A stretch of 64,000 nt of DNA from Tetrahymena elliotti 4EA (GCA_000231825.2 JH720315.1:455645-519644), one strand, 5' to 3'. Shown: positions 1 through 11,379, counted from the stretch's first letter. Notes: generated from the letters alone by a model not told the origin. Numbers and translations: made by a program.

Positions 1-802
1 ATAATTTTATTAATACAAATGCTGAAAAATTAGAACTTGTTAATTTAAACTCAATCTCCAGAAAACAAGGAAATACGAGACAATTTAAAAAATAATTCTG
101 ATTATAATTAAATAGAAAAAATGGATGATTTTAATTTAACTGAGTAAAAAGTTTTGTCAAAAAAAGAGAAAAAAAATAGAAAAAAGAACATGCCAAAAAA
201 TAACAAGAAGAAGAAAAAAAATTCAATGATGATTTGTCTAGATAAAAATTAATTGAATATTTAAATAATGAAAAATAAATTTATGCTATACTGACTTACC
301 AGAATTTATTCTAAACATTTATAGTCTACTTAGAAGATCAGTCTAGATTGCTCAGGTTTACTGATTACTATAATAAGGTTATATGGTTATTCACTCTAAA
401 TTCTATATTCGGAACAAATTTAAGTGTTGTTTAGGTTATTGTTTTAAGTATAGTTACTATTATTGTACTTCAATAGTAACTATCATCATATAGATACTTT
501 TAAAGTATAATAAACTAAGAAAAATAGGGTTGTTTATCACTTTCTTCTTTTGCTTGTTTTGTTATTACAGCATACTTGTTGTCATTTCTGGCTAATTTGC
601 TGGAGATGCTAATATGTGGATCATTTCTTACTTTGCAGCCTTTTTTTTAAATGAGTTTGTTATAGGAATAGGTGTAAGTGTAGCCATGTATTTTGCTTGC
701 AAAAAGATTATGATGAAAGTTCAAACTAACACATTCTTAGAACTTCTATAGGAGCAAGCCCTCTCTTACAAGCTTTTAAGAGCTGATTTATATTTTAAAT
801 GA
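1..802 (+). pseudogene. C-terminal end of a large multi-pass membrane protein, two frameshifts
   Basis: Read with TGA as the only stop. The first part is Lys/Asn/Gln-rich and hydrophilic up to about 225. The frame then changes at a run of eight A and continues with LIEYLNNEK and RLLRFTDYYNKVIW into a hydrophobic helix (about 400-475). A second one-base shift near 475-490 leads to the final frame, LRKIGLFITFFFCLFCYYS, two more membrane helices (WIISYFAAFFLNEFVIGIG) and a short cytosolic tail ending at TGA 800-802. The layout resembles the C-terminal membrane region of ciliate REJ/polycystin-1-like giant proteins, but this is a resemblance only. No GT..AG intron of normal length repairs either shift, so this is a degenerate copy or has sequencing errors in homopolymers. 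The gene begins left of the window. Confidence 0.5.
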
Positions 803-1309
803 ATTTTAAATTCCAATTATGAAAAATATTAATGATTAATTCTTTAAGTGGTGAGTATTTTAAATTAAGAAAAATAGTAACAACTAATTATTGAAAAAGT
901 TTTTTGTATTTTATTATTTAATTTTGTAAATCTTAAAAGCAATTTGTCTATTATCAAGATATTTTTATCAAAATTTATTAATTTTCTTTTAGAAAAAAAA
1001 TTTATTAAAATTATTTTATCATTTTACGAATAATCTTGAAATTAATATAAAAAATTTACAAATTTGGAATTTTACATATTAAATATATTTCATGTATTTG
1101 TATAAAAGTTATGCCAAAGGTATTTCAATTAAACTTTTACATTCAAAGTATTTTTTAAACAATTTTTAATACCCCGTTGATTATATAGTATTTGTCATTA
1201 ATTCTTGAAAGAGAATCATCATGAAATACTGAGGAGATTAAGTAAATTATTTTTTTATTTTAATTTAAAGCTTGATTTTAATTATAAGCAAATTAGCATT
1301 TATCTCAAA
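803..1309. other. AT-rich spacer
   Basis: No coding signal or clear repeat seen. This is A/T homopolymer-rich sequence between the membrane-protein relic and the transposase relic. I could not find terminal inverted repeats for the transposon here. Confidence 0.5.
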
Positions 1310-2170
1310 ATGACTGTAAAATTATTTGATAAAGGGATAATAATCGGAATGATGTTAAGTGGGCACGAATAGAAGGACATCAAAAATTAGTAAAAACGAA
1401 TGGAGATTAAGTGTTCATTAAGAACAGTTAATTAGATTATTAACTATTATAAAAATAACATCACTTTTGAGTCAATAAAGACTAACTCTAGGAAAAAGAT
1501 CTTTACTAAAAAACAGGAAAAATAGATAATAATGGAGGTGAGAATGATCCAAAATTGACTGCAGCCGATATTTTCAGAGATGAATAATTGAATCATTAGG
1601 CCAGCTCCAGGACAGTGTAAAACCTGTTAAATCGAAATGGGTTGAATGCATTTAGATCTAAGAAAGTCATTGGATTGAAAGCGACTAGCATTGAAAAGAG
1701 ATTACTATTTGCATAAAAGTATGAAAGTTGGCAATAAAATGTTTGGAACTATCTTTTATTTTCGGAAACTCTGCAGCAAAAAATCTGGAGTAGAGTATGT
1801 TAGAAAATTGAGAGGAAGTTAATGGACCAAACCAATGTTAACTGAAGAGAACTAGTACCACAACGGGCTTGAGATCATAGTTTGGGGGTTGATCTCAAGC
1901 GAAGGACCTGTGTTTTTAGAGAAAGTTGATGGCAGATAAAATGCTAATGACTACATTTAATTGCTATAAAAAACCATAACAACCAAAAGAACATTAAAAA
2001 ATTAAAATGCTTACTTCCAGCAGGATAATGCCCCAACTCACTCTGCCAAAAAAGTTGAAAATTTCTTATCTGAAAATAAAATAAAGATGCTATACTGGCC
2101 ACCTTAATGTCCTGATATGAGCCCAATAGAAAATGTGTGGGCTCATATTAAAACTAACATTATAATTTGA
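1310..2170 (+). mobile_element. Decayed Tc1/mariner transposase (DD34E type)
   Basis: Base composition is visibly less AT-rich than its surroundings. The N-terminal part begins at ATG 1310 and has a helix-turn-helix-like run (MMLSGHEQKDIKNQQKRMEI, then LRTVNQIINYY). The middle carries the bipartite DNA-binding-like region (SSRTVQNLLNRNGLNAFRS). The C-terminal part shows the catalytic domain: VWGLISSEGPVFLEKVDG, then FQQDNAPTHSAKKVENFL and CPDMSPIENVWAHIK. From the second D to the E there are 34 residues, as in Tc1-family enzymes. Reading it needs frame changes near 1500 and near 1770. The first catalytic Asp (usual FSDES) is not preserved around 1770, where FSET or FGNS is read. The frame stops soon after the catalytic Glu. 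It is a dead copy; inverted repeats were not identified. Confidence 0.85.
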
Positions 2171-2842
2171 AAGAAAAAATTTGGCTCAATTAACATTTTC
2201 ATGGTTTTCTCATTAATCTTAGTCTTATTTGCTTTCTAAACTTAATTAACATTATCATTTTCTGGTACCTATTTTTATTTTCCATCATCCTAATCTGAAC
2301 TTCTATTATTTTTTGATTACATTTCTTTACAATCTTTTTACCCTTAGCTATCTACATCTATAATTTAATTATTATTTACCCTACTTGCTTCTTCAGGTTT
2401 TTATTAAAACGAGTAATTTTCTTTATCCTTGTTTATGTTACCAATAGATTTCTCTTATTTTTATTCTTCTTATTAAAGATTATCCTTTAATCTTTTGAAA
2501 AGAGTAATATCATTCTAGTTTTTTATTCTTTCTCCTTAATAAATATTTTAAATTAAATTTTTATCATTTTAATCAATAAAAAGTAAATTTAGAAATTAAA
2601 ATTCTACTTTATTGAATTTAATTTTATTCGCCTTTGTTTATGTTGCTAACAGATTCCTCTTGATTTTATATTTCTTATTAACTATTTCCTTTAAATTATT
2701 TTTAAAGAGTAACATCATCCTAATCTTCTATTCTTTCTCCTTAAGAAATAATTTAAATTAAATTAAGTTTTGATCATTTTAATCAATAAAAAAGTAAATT
2801 TAAATCTTCAATTTTTACTTTGTTAAATTTAATTTTATTCAT
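2143..2842 (-). CDS. Hypothetical Q/N-rich protein, antisense to the transposase tail
   Basis: With the ciliate code the minus strand is open from an internal frame near 2790 down to TGA at 2143-2145, overlapping the last codons of the transposase in antisense. The ATG at 2842 starts MNKIKFNKVKIEDLNLLF but meets TGA after a run of six T. The second copy of the same segment has five T and stays open (DLNLL/FLNLL then FIDQNDKNLIQ). The later part is hydrophilic and Gln/Lys/Asp-rich (SQGQKDCKEMQSKNNRSSDQ). No family is recognised. The internal repeat corresponds to the DNA duplication at 2421-2840. It could be a degenerate gene rather than an active one. Confidence is limited because long TGA-free frames arise by chance in such AT-rich DNA. 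Confidence 0.35.
2421..2840. repeat. Imperfect tandem duplication, two units of about 210 bp
   Basis: Unit 1 (2421-2629) and unit 2 (2630-2840) align along their length. Shared landmarks are CCTTGTTTATGTTACCAATAG versus CCTTTGTTTATGTTGCTAACAG, TATTCTTTCTCCTTAA, ATCATTTTAATCAATAAAA and TTTAATTTTATTC at the end of each unit. They differ by substitutions and small indels, including T5 versus T6 in the coding sense of the overlapping minus frame. Confidence 0.8.
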
Positions 2843-4013
2843 TTTGATTTTATTACATTTTTTAGTCTATTCTTTTTTCTCTGTTTTTCGCTTTTTTATT
2901 TTAAAAATTTTTATACTTAATTAATTATTTTGTATCTTTAAATTAATATGCATTAAAATAAAACAAAAATTATTTGAAACATTTATCTAAAAAACTGTAA
3001 GGATAAGAATAAAAATTTATTATTTAAAGTTAAATACTCTTAACCCTACAATTATAAGAAATCTTAAAAATAGATTTCTTTATATAAAAAATGAATACAT
3101 TTAAAATCTAAATATTTTTATAATTTAAAATTTAAGATTTATTTAATAAACTTGATAGAATAAATATTGTTTTGTAGCTTTATTTAATTAATTACTAAGA
3201 TAAATTAAAAATCACAAAGAAAATATTCATTCATAATAACTAAAGTTAGAAACCTACTTGTGATCAATTATAAAAGATAAACTCTAGTGCACTTAATATT
3301 TAGAATAGCTATTTATAGCTATTTCCTTCCATTAATTATTTTCTATTTTCTTCATTTATTATGAAAGCTCAAGTAAAAGATTAAAGCAATTTTATATTAA
3401 AAATGTTAAATGTTTGGTAAAATAATTATGTGGATCTTATTTTTATTTCATCTTAACCCCATTTGATATTGTGTACTATTAATCAAATATCAGGGTCACT
3501 TACTGCCTTATTTTAACTTCATTAAATTTGATCAATAACTTTTATTCTAATCAAGAAATATTTTTTTGATAATCATAGAAAAAATTTAAAACATCTTCTC
3601 TTTTTTGTAATATTTATTTTCAAAAAGCTGAGTTTACTGTGTGATAAAAAAAACAATATTTTTAAAATAATTTAATACTTTATGGTTTAAACAAATTTAA
3701 AAAACAAAAATAATTTCAATCAACAAAATTAACTTAAATAATTTTTGAATTTAAGTAAGATTTATTAAATCAACATTTATTTCCTTATTATTCAAAAATT
3801 ATTTTTTATTAATAGAAAAAAATCATTTGGAAAAATTCATAAGTTGATTAATAAAACGTATCTCCATGTAGTTAAGCCATATAAAGTACAAATATTAAAA
3901 AAATTTATTATTTATTAGAATTTGATAGATTTGTATTTAAGTGTAGAGAAAGCGAAAACGATTATTTTTGTTTAATTAGATAAAGAATAAATGAGTGAAT
4001 CAAAGGATAGAAT
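2843..4013. other. AT-rich intergenic stretch
   Basis: Very AT-rich with many short A and T runs. No protein family, RNA gene or convincing repeat seen. Confidence 0.5.
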
Positions 4014-4469
4014 TCAATCATTTTTTTTGAATACTGAATATGTTTTATCTTCTTCTTATTAGTTATTTTCATGGTTTTTATTTTTGTTAAAATTGAAATT
4101 AAAGTTTTGATGTTGGACTGTTTGCTAATCATCTTCTTTATTATTATTTTCTTTTTATTCTTCCTCTTCTTCACTGCTTTGCTTATTTAAAAAAGGGATA
4201 TTTAGCTAATAATCAGCTGTTTCATCTTCGTTATTAGTATTGATTTATTTTTCATTCTTATTTTTTTGTGGTATTTGTTTGCTGGGTAAAGCAGTTTATT
4301 CATCATTTTATACAACATTTTGAGGAATTGCCTAATTATTTTCTGGAGGAATATTTTATGAATAATCTTCTTCTTCACTTGGGTCATCTTAATGTGGGAG
4401 ATGAATTTGAGCATCAGGTTCACTTAACTCTTTCAGCTAGTTTCTGTATTATTATTCTTTTTTATTCAT
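4014..4469 (-). CDS. Hypothetical acidic Q/N/E-rich protein, 151 aa
   Basis: A single open frame under the ciliate code, from ATG 4469 to TGA 4014-4016. The protein starts MNKKEQQYRNQLKELSEPDA. It is strongly hydrophilic, with acidic clusters (DDPSEEEDYS, KQSSEEEEEQKENNNKEDDQ) and proline-containing spacers (NIPPENNQAIPQN, NIPFLNKQ), and no membrane segment. It looks intrinsically disordered. The reading frame is supported by the switch to an acidic, codon-structured composition and the lack of TGA across 151 codons. It is divergent from the ORF starting at 4495, with only 25 bp between the two ATGs. Function unknown. Confidence 0.55.
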
Positions 4470-4494
4470 TATTATGTTCACATAAATTGCAACA

Positions 4495-4824
4495 ATGAAT
4501 AAAATCAAAGAAAGAGGACCAAAAACTACTAAAAGATAGCTAACGCAAGCATCACCTGAACAAAATTCTGTTGAAGAACAGCATGAAGTTTTACTGCAGC
4601 AAGTATAGTCAGTTGGACAATATAACTCAATTGCATTATTATCAACTCCACAACTTTAATCACTTTTAATTGAAGCTATTTAAACTATTGCTATTAATAA
4701 GAAGGATATGAATTTCATGTTAATAACCTTAATGACAAATTTAATAGTATTGATAATTTTGATAAAAATACTCACAAATTATTTATTAATTTATAAAAAA
4801 ATTTTTAATATTTTTGAAATATGA
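4495..4824 (+). CDS. Hypothetical small membrane protein, 109 aa
   Basis: ATG at 4495 and TGA at 4822-4824, uninterrupted under the ciliate code. The N-terminal half is hydrophilic (KERGPKTTKRQLTQASPEQN, then EEQHEVLLQQVQSVGQYNS), followed by an amphipathic stretch (LLSTPQLQSLLIEAIQTIAI) and a long C-terminal hydrophobic segment (MLITLMTNLIVLIILIKIL). That predicts a tail-anchored or single-pass protein. It is head-to-head with the acidic ORF 4014-4469, so a shared bidirectional promoter would have to overlap the coding starts or sit inside the transcribed regions. No homolog recognised. Confidence 0.5.
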
Positions 4825-5207
4825 CTCAATCTAATTTGTTAATAATAATCATTCAATTTTTATGAAATAAATATATTTTCATCTTATACAAATTATTGTT
4901 AATTATTACTTCTTACTTTTGATTTCTATTTTCACATTTCTGATTTAGCTAATGAGTGAATAGCTTCTGATTAGACAGATTAGGCTTTCTCACCTTCAAA
5001 GATATATTTCATTCATTCATTATCAATGAACATTTAATTAATTTTTGTTTGATTTCCCCATTATTAATTTAACATGGGGAGAGTTTCTTAATTAATTAGA
5101 AATTAACTTTGACAAGGAAATTAATAAAAGATATGAAAAAATAAAAGAAGAGAGGAAAAATTCATAATAAATAAATTTAGAAAAAAACTTTAAAGAGACG
5201 AAAAAAA
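4825..5207. other. AT-rich spacer with one small GC hairpin
   Basis: No gene seen. It contains CCCCAT..ATGGGG (about 5057-5080), a 6-bp inverted repeat with a 12-base loop, conspicuous because G/C runs are rare here. Confidence 0.4.
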
Positions 5208-5530
5208 TCAAATTAAAAAAAACCACCAAAAATACTTACACCTCTCAGAATTTGGAATGAGTAATGGGCAATAAGTTTTTAAATTCAAAACCGTTCGGTT
5301 CAATGTCAAAATCAGCACAGAGATCCACCAAGTTTTTTGGAATTCATCGAATTGCCCTTCTTTTTCCAGGTTCAGAGATGATGCGGGACCTTTAATAAAT
5401 GTTTTAAAAAACTTTATTAAAGGAATAACGCTAGGATTTTCAAAATGTCTAATATCCGAAAAGTCTATCAATAGACCCAGTAAGGATCTCTTCCACCTCT
5501 TTTATTACCCTGTTTTACTTTATAGTTTAT
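5208..5530 (-). other. GC-richer fragment, possible coding remnant
   Basis: Base composition is clearly richer in G+C than the flanks. The minus strand is open (RHFENPSVIPLIKFFKTF, KGPASSLNLEKEGQFDEFQK). At the FDEFQK region another frame reads better (LVDLCADFDIEPNGFEFKN), suggesting a frameshift. A splice-donor-like GTGTAAGT follows near 5240. No family is recognised. Like the fragment at 10.88-11.2 kb it is followed, on its 5' side in the minus sense, by a long A-rich tract, so the two may share an origin. It could be a remnant of a mobile element or of a decayed gene exon. Confidence 0.3.
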
Positions 5531-5639
5531 GTATTTTTAATTAAACCATTATAAAAAGAAAAAAGAATGATATTTTGATCGGATAATTTGCTGCTCTTGC
5601 TAATGTTGCTGCTGCTACTTACTAATTTTTAAATAAATA

Positions 5640-5885
5640 AAAAGAAAGAAAGAAAATAATTCAGAGAATATTAAAACATACAAATTAATTAAAAATTCTG
5701 AGAATGAGAAAGAAAATAATAAAAAAGATTAATTCAGAGAATCGAGAGAGATAAAAATAAACAAATATAAAAGCAAAAAACAAACACAAAACAAAGAAAT
5801 TAAAAGTAAAACAATACAAACAAATAAATAACAAAAAAGAAAAACAAATTAATAATGAAAGCACACACAAAAATAAACAACATCA
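5640..5885. repeat. A-rich low-complexity tract
   Basis: Almost pure A on the plus strand, punctuated by C, G and T (AAAGAAAGAAAG, ACAAACACAAAACAAAG). A matching tract lies at 11380-11610 beside the other GC-richer fragment. The open frame across it on the minus strand is a low-complexity artefact. Confidence 0.6.
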
Positions 5886-6724
5886 AACTAATTATTTAAT
5901 TAAGCCTGTGCTGTGCATGCGAAATTTTGTTTGCTTTTAATCACTTAATAATAAAAAACAAATTAATTTCAATCAGAGCATTTTTATCATCTTTTATTAA
6001 AAATAACTCCTTAACTTAATTAATATGAGGAAATTTTTAGTATTAACTTTCATTTATTTGTGAAGAAAAAATTGAATTAAAGTAAATCTTGAAAAAAAAA
6101 CCTTAAAAATTGAACTTTCATTAAAAGTTTTGATAATTAGTATGTTAAGAAAAATAATTGAAAGAAAGATATGAAACAAATGTATTACTTTAAAATAATT
6201 AATGGATTTAGTTTATCAAAGAAGTTTTAATTACTCAAATTGTAGAATGAAAAGAATGGATTTTAACTTTTTTTACTAATTATGTGAAAAGCGCTTTAGT
6301 TTTTTAAAAATAATAAAGAAAAGTAATTCACAGTTATTGTTTCTTTGAATTCTTAAAATATAAGAATAGTCTAATATTTTATCTTTTTGATTGATTGATC
6401 AAAAAATATTTTTACTTATTGATTTGGGACTGTTTTCAGATATACTTGGAAGGTTTTGTGGATTTATAATATATTAGTTTACTTCTAGTGTTAACTTAAG
6501 TATGTTAAACGAAAAGTAAAATTAATTTACTGCTCATTTTACACTTATATTTAAACTTAAGATAAGTAAGTTAAGATAATTGATAAAAATAAGAAGGTAT
6601 CAAAGTGCTAAAATTTTTGAAATAGTCACTTTAATGAATCTAAAAACATATATGTACTAAAATTTTTAATTCAAGACTCCTAACAATATAGTACTTGTAA
6701 AGTTTCAATACCTCTGTCTTCTAG
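5886..6724. other. AT-rich intergenic stretch
   Basis: No gene, RNA or repeat structure that I can support. Confidence 0.5.
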
Positions 6725-7012
6725 GTAAAGATGTTGATTGTGGTACAAATGCTTTAATTAATGGTTAGACTGCCAATTGTGAAAAATGTAGTGATAGTTT
6801 GAGTATTTAAAGTCTTTTTTCTTTTTATTCAAAATCATCTAACTCAACTTGCTAATTTATAGACTGGTAAATTACCAAGTTTTCTTAATGACTGGATTTG
6901 CAACTCTTATCATGGAGTAGAAAGATCTAATATTCCATCAGGTTAATATTTCCAAATTATCAATTGTGTTTCAAAATGTTCAAGTGGAACTACTAGTGCC
7001 TCTTAAGGTTGG
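6725..7012 (+). pseudogene. Fragment of a cysteine-rich (surface-antigen-like) protein
   Basis: Two exon-like pieces. The first, after CTAG at 6721-6724, reads KDVDCGTNALINGQTANCEK followed by CSDS. The second, 6863-7012, is preceded by a TTTATAG acceptor and followed by a GTATGT donor. It reads TGKLPSFLNDWICNSYHGVE and then QIINCVSKCSSGTTSASQGW. Cys spacing and small residues are like those of ciliate Cys-rich surface proteins (immobilization-antigen type). No start, signal peptide or anchor is found nearby, and the donor of the first piece is unclear, so it appears to be an isolated fragment. Confidence 0.4.
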
Positions 7013-7574
7013 GTATGTTAAAATTCTATCATATTTTCTAAAGGATATAATCTAATCTTTTTCCTTACTTTTATAATTTTAAGTTTACTACTTAGACTGA
7101 CACAAATAAAAAGGAATTATAATTATAAAACAACTAAGTATTAAAGATAAATCATTTATTCTATCTAAATTTAAATAAGTATTTTTATCAAAATAAATTA
7201 TGAATTACTATTACATCAGTCATAGATTTATTGATTAGAAGAAAGGAATCAAATATTTTCTTTTTTTTTGCAATTTATTAGTTTTTGTTCATGCTAGATT
7301 CATTTAAAAAATACCCAGAGTTATTAATAACACCAAAAAAAAATTTTTAATAAATATTTTTAGTTTTAAAATATTAAAATTAGATTGAAATATTCTAAAC
7401 AAAATATTCAGAAAATGATAAAATATTTTTTAATAATTTGTATTGTTTTTTCAAATATCATAAAAAAATATTAATGTAAAGAAAGAAATTAATTATTTAA
7501 CTAAGTGAAATTAAAAATCATTCTTGCTTTATATAAACTATGAAACAGGATTAAATATTTTGAATAAATGTTAA
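7013..7574. other. AT-rich spacer
   Basis: No supported feature; long A and T runs only. Confidence 0.5.
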
Positions 7575-8798
7575 TCAACTGACTTTTACAGTTTTGTGGT
7601 ACTTAGAGTGTATTATAATCATAGCAAAAAGAGATAGAGAATTTAGAGCAAAGTAAACACTGTAGAGAATAGTGGAGAAAGAACTAGAATTAGGGTAATT
7701 ATACATTAAGTAATCAATAACTTCAAAGCCATACAATGCTGAGATGTAAATACTATATGCTGATCCAAGTACTTTACTTCTAACATTAAATATTTCAGCT
7801 ATTTTTAGGACAGAGCACATCAGTAAGAAATTTGAAGCTGTACCTATAAATGAACTGCAAATGTACATTAATGATAGGAAAACTGTTATAATAGAGCTAC
7901 CGGCGATTCCAGCTCTACAGTCTTATGATCTACATGAATTAGCAATAAGCATAAAGAAATTAAAAATTTAAATGGCAGTACACGAATATCTTAATTTTTA
8001 ATCAAGTTATAGACCAAAAGGATTAGTTTCTTATTTGAACTTATAAGCTAAATATATAGTAATGATGATAGAGAATAAAGGATTTAGGATGTTATTGATT
8101 GGGATAAAAACATAGCTTACTTGAAGGACATTAGCGTAATCAGAAAAAATGGAATTCTAGTATGTCGAAATCCACGAGAAGAGTGAAGTTTAGTAAAAGA
8201 TAATGAAAATGATAACATAAACAATGTATGTCTTTTTATTGATTAAGTAAGAAAAATTATCCAAAATATTTTATTTATTAGCTCCTAAGATATTGTAGTT
8301 TAGTAATTCCTCATCTTGTTCTTCAATAGAATGTTTTTCTTCTAATATTTTTAGAATTCTTCTGAATGGTATTAATGAGCATAAAGATATGAAGGAATAA
8401 ATAACTAATAAAATTATTTTTGATTTAGTGCTGAGTTAAGGTATATTCTAGCCAACAGTATTATTTGGATCATAGAATTCTTTATAAAAAAGAGGGTCTT
8501 AGAAATAAACAACAAAGGAATAAATGCCAGTTTATAGTGTATAACTGAAGTCTTATTGAGCAACAATAATTAAAGCAAAATAGAAATAATATTTATAATT
8601 GAGAAAATAATCAAGAATAATCAAATAAGTAACAACTTTATACCCATCTTAAATCATATGCCAAAAGAACTCAATAATTAATACAATTTATTTCATATTT
8701 AGATTATCACTAATATGCTAAATATAATAACTTTAATCAAAATATATATATTAAATCATTAACGTCACTTACATTACTATTATTGTGTAATAAGGCAT
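7575..8798 (-). CDS. Multi-pass membrane protein, possibly an MFS-type transporter
   Basis: A continuous frame under the ciliate code runs from about 8669 to TGA 7575-7577. It has around nine to ten hydrophobic segments, for example YYFYFALIIVAQ, KIILLVIYSFISLCSLIPF, TYIVYVIIFIIFYQTSLF, NPLFSIIITIYLAYKF, GIAGSSIITVFLSLMYICSS and FSTILYSVYFALNSLSLFAM. A charged loop sits in the middle (KILEEKHSIEEQDEELLNYN), as between the halves of many MFS carriers. A short 5' exon (ATG 8798, then MPYYTIIV, donor near 8772) is possible but its phase is unsettled; the next in-frame ATG is 8657. No diagnostic transporter motif is visible, so the substrate is unknown. It may lack an N-terminal portion. Confidence 0.6.
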
Positions 8799-10870
8799 CA
8801 AATATATCAAAAATGAATACTTTCTCTTCACAAAATCATTCACATATCCTTCATTATTAAATTAAATTAAAAATTAATTTTATTTTACTTTTTCACTTTC
8901 TTCTCTTTTAATTATTAAAAATAAATACTCTTTAAACAAAATTATCATCATCACCATCAACTAATAAATCAATTAATCATTTTATCAATCACTCAGTCAA
9001 CCATTTTATGATTAATCAATCAATTCAATAATATTTTGATTTTATTTTACTTCGGCATTATCTCATTCTTATTATTGTAATTAAATGAATGTGAATTTGA
9101 ATGTAAATTAAACATTAAAAATTTCAATAGAATCAACCTAATTAGCAAATTATATGTAAAATTAAGTACTAACTAAATACCAAACAAAAGAAATTATTGA
9201 TATTCCTTAAGAATACAAAACTTCACTTAAAAGAGATGATTCCATTTATAATTGAATCACATTTTTAAACATTTTAACATTTTAAAAATGGGAAGGAAAT
9301 TATTATTTCTGATAAATGAGGATTTTAATTTTGATATCTAGATATTTTTTATGCTTTCTGCTATGAAATTAAGCAGAAATTTAATTGTTTTTGATTTTTA
9401 GTATGAGATAATTAAAGATAGCTATTTGAATATGAAGAAAAGAAAATGGTGGAGTGTATATATTATTCAATAAGTAAAAGTATATTTAAAATTAATTAAA
9501 AACCTGAAAAGATTCCGAATATAAAGCCACTGCAAGAAAGAATGATATGTATCAGAGTGTATTAAGTACTGCTTATATTTTTACTTCCATAACTTGGAGA
9601 CTAAAATGGTTAACTCTAAGGATAAAGATAAACTAAATGTAATCCTTCTGAACCAAACTCAATCAATAAAATAAATAAAAATAAATTTTTGAAAATAGAT
9701 AATCTATTTTCTTGAATATGCTAGTCAAATTTTTATTAAATTTTAGGATCTTTTATTTAGGGTATTTGATCTTTCTTTTAATTTTCTTTAACTAATTTAA
9801 CCATGTTTCTTATGCTGCTAATCAAACACTCGACTTGCTAAAATTAGATAATAGATCGATAAATAACAATTTTTCAATTAAATTATTTATTACTTTATTG
9901 ATAGATTATGTATATGATTTATCTACCTTTATCACTATTTTAACCTATTTATCGCCATTTACAAAACTCTCTTATAAAAACACAATATTATAATAATTAA
10001 AAACAATTTATCTTTCAAAAAATTATTTCTATTTTTGTTTTAGATAATTTTTTAAAAATAATTATATCTATATTTAATTCCATAACGAATTATTATGATT
10101 TTTCATTTAATTTTAAATAATAAGAAAAATCAGCAATAGATATTAATCAAATATTTTGCTGTTTCTCATTTAAATCACATTGTAAAATAGGTAACAAAAA
10201 AAATCAAGTAAATTTACAAAAGAGAAATCATTAAAATTTTAAGGTATATTATACTTTTAACTATCAAAAGTGAATTAAAAATCAAGAAAAAAAAAATTAA
10301 AAAAAGAATAATAAACAAAAAATCATTTAAAAAATGAATTAACTGTTTAAAAATTTTAAAAATGGATTAAAAATTTCAAAAAAATGATACAAATTTATTT
10401 CGGAAAAGACTTACCATACAAAAATGAAATAAAAATCAAACATTCAAAAATTTATAAAAAAGTTGAAGAAGAACGAATTATTAAAAATGAATGAGTATGA
10501 ATAAAAAGCAAACTTGAAAAAATGAATTAAAAAGAAGGATATTTATTTGCAGATGAAATTGATAGGAAAATATTTATTTGGGTTTTAAAGGTATTAATAG
10601 GAAAATAAATAAAGTATTAAGGAATATATGAATTCAAGATTGGGAGGAAAAATAAGTAAAGAGATCTATGAAAAATTAATTAAAAAGAAAGGGAAAAAAT
10701 ATAAAACTTTCTAAGTGATTAAGTTGAACAAGAGGAAAAATAAATTTTTATAATTAATTAATTAATAAAAAAATCAATTGGAAAGAAAAGTTTGAATTTT
10801 GAGAAGTAAACAACTAACGAATATGAAGAGAAGAAAGAATCTAAAGTTTTTTAAATTAAGTTTTTAAATC
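8799..10870. other. Gene-poor AT-rich stretch
   Basis: Contains short-period sequence at 8940-9040 (ATCATCATCACCATCAAC and repeated AATCAATC) and long A runs at 10250-10760. One TGA-free frame at 9289-9543 (plus) has a start but no recognisable product and a length expected by chance. No gene supported. Confidence 0.45.
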
Positions 10871-10882
10871 CATGTATTATTA

Positions 10883-11200
10883 GACGGTTAACGATGCCCA
10901 CGATAAAAAAAGATTCTTTCATCTTGAATTTTCATATTAAAAGGCTCTAAGTTCAGCTTATTTTTCTTCTTGATGAATAAACATATTTTCAATACGAGAA
11001 GATGATTCTTTGTTGTCTAATAGGACCAAAGATTTGGTAGAATTCCCAAAAGATATACAGATTTTATACGAATCATTTAATCCCGCCTCCTCCAAGGATT
11101 GGAAAAAAAAACTTGCTAAATCCCGGAAAGTTTTTAAAAATAAAAATTTGTATATCAAAATTCCATTAAATCTTAGTCTTCTTACTTAATGGAGATATCT
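10883..11200 (-). other. Second GC-richer fragment, possible coding remnant
   Basis: The minus strand reads FLFLKTFRDLASFFFQSLEE, then AGLNDSYKICISFGNSTKSL and NKESSSRIENMFIHQEEKQA, ending at TGA about 60 bp beyond the standard-code stop. Composition is richer in G+C than the surroundings and the residue mix is protein-like, but no start with a plausible upstream context was found and no family is recognised. It parallels the fragment at 5208-5530 in strand, size, composition and the A-rich tract on its upstream side. Confidence 0.3.
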
Positions 11201-11379
11201 TCTTCTAATTCTCTCTTAGTATAAAAAAAAATATAATTAGTATTTTTAAATAGCAAGCAAATTAGATGAATTTTTAAAAGAAATGATTTTTAATATCTCG
11301 GCAATATTTACAAGGCAATCTCATTAATAGCTCTTCTGAAAATTTTTAAAAATATCAATTTTACAGGCAATAATTTAAT

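Noticed and set aside
470..500. Very short intron (18 nt) that would repair the second frameshift in 1-802
   Set aside because: Far below the usual Tetrahymena intron length, so not accepted as an intron.
1944..2126. 60-aa minus-strand frame under the standard code
   Set aside because: It lies antisense to the conserved transposase catalytic block, which is clearly the real coding strand here.
5685..5870. 61-aa Phe/Leu/Cys-rich minus frame resembling a membrane protein
   Set aside because: It is the translation of the A-rich low-complexity tract.
9289..9543. Plus-strand ciliate-code ORF of about 84 codons
   Set aside because: With only TGA as stop, this length is expected by chance in such AT-rich DNA, and there is no recognisable domain.
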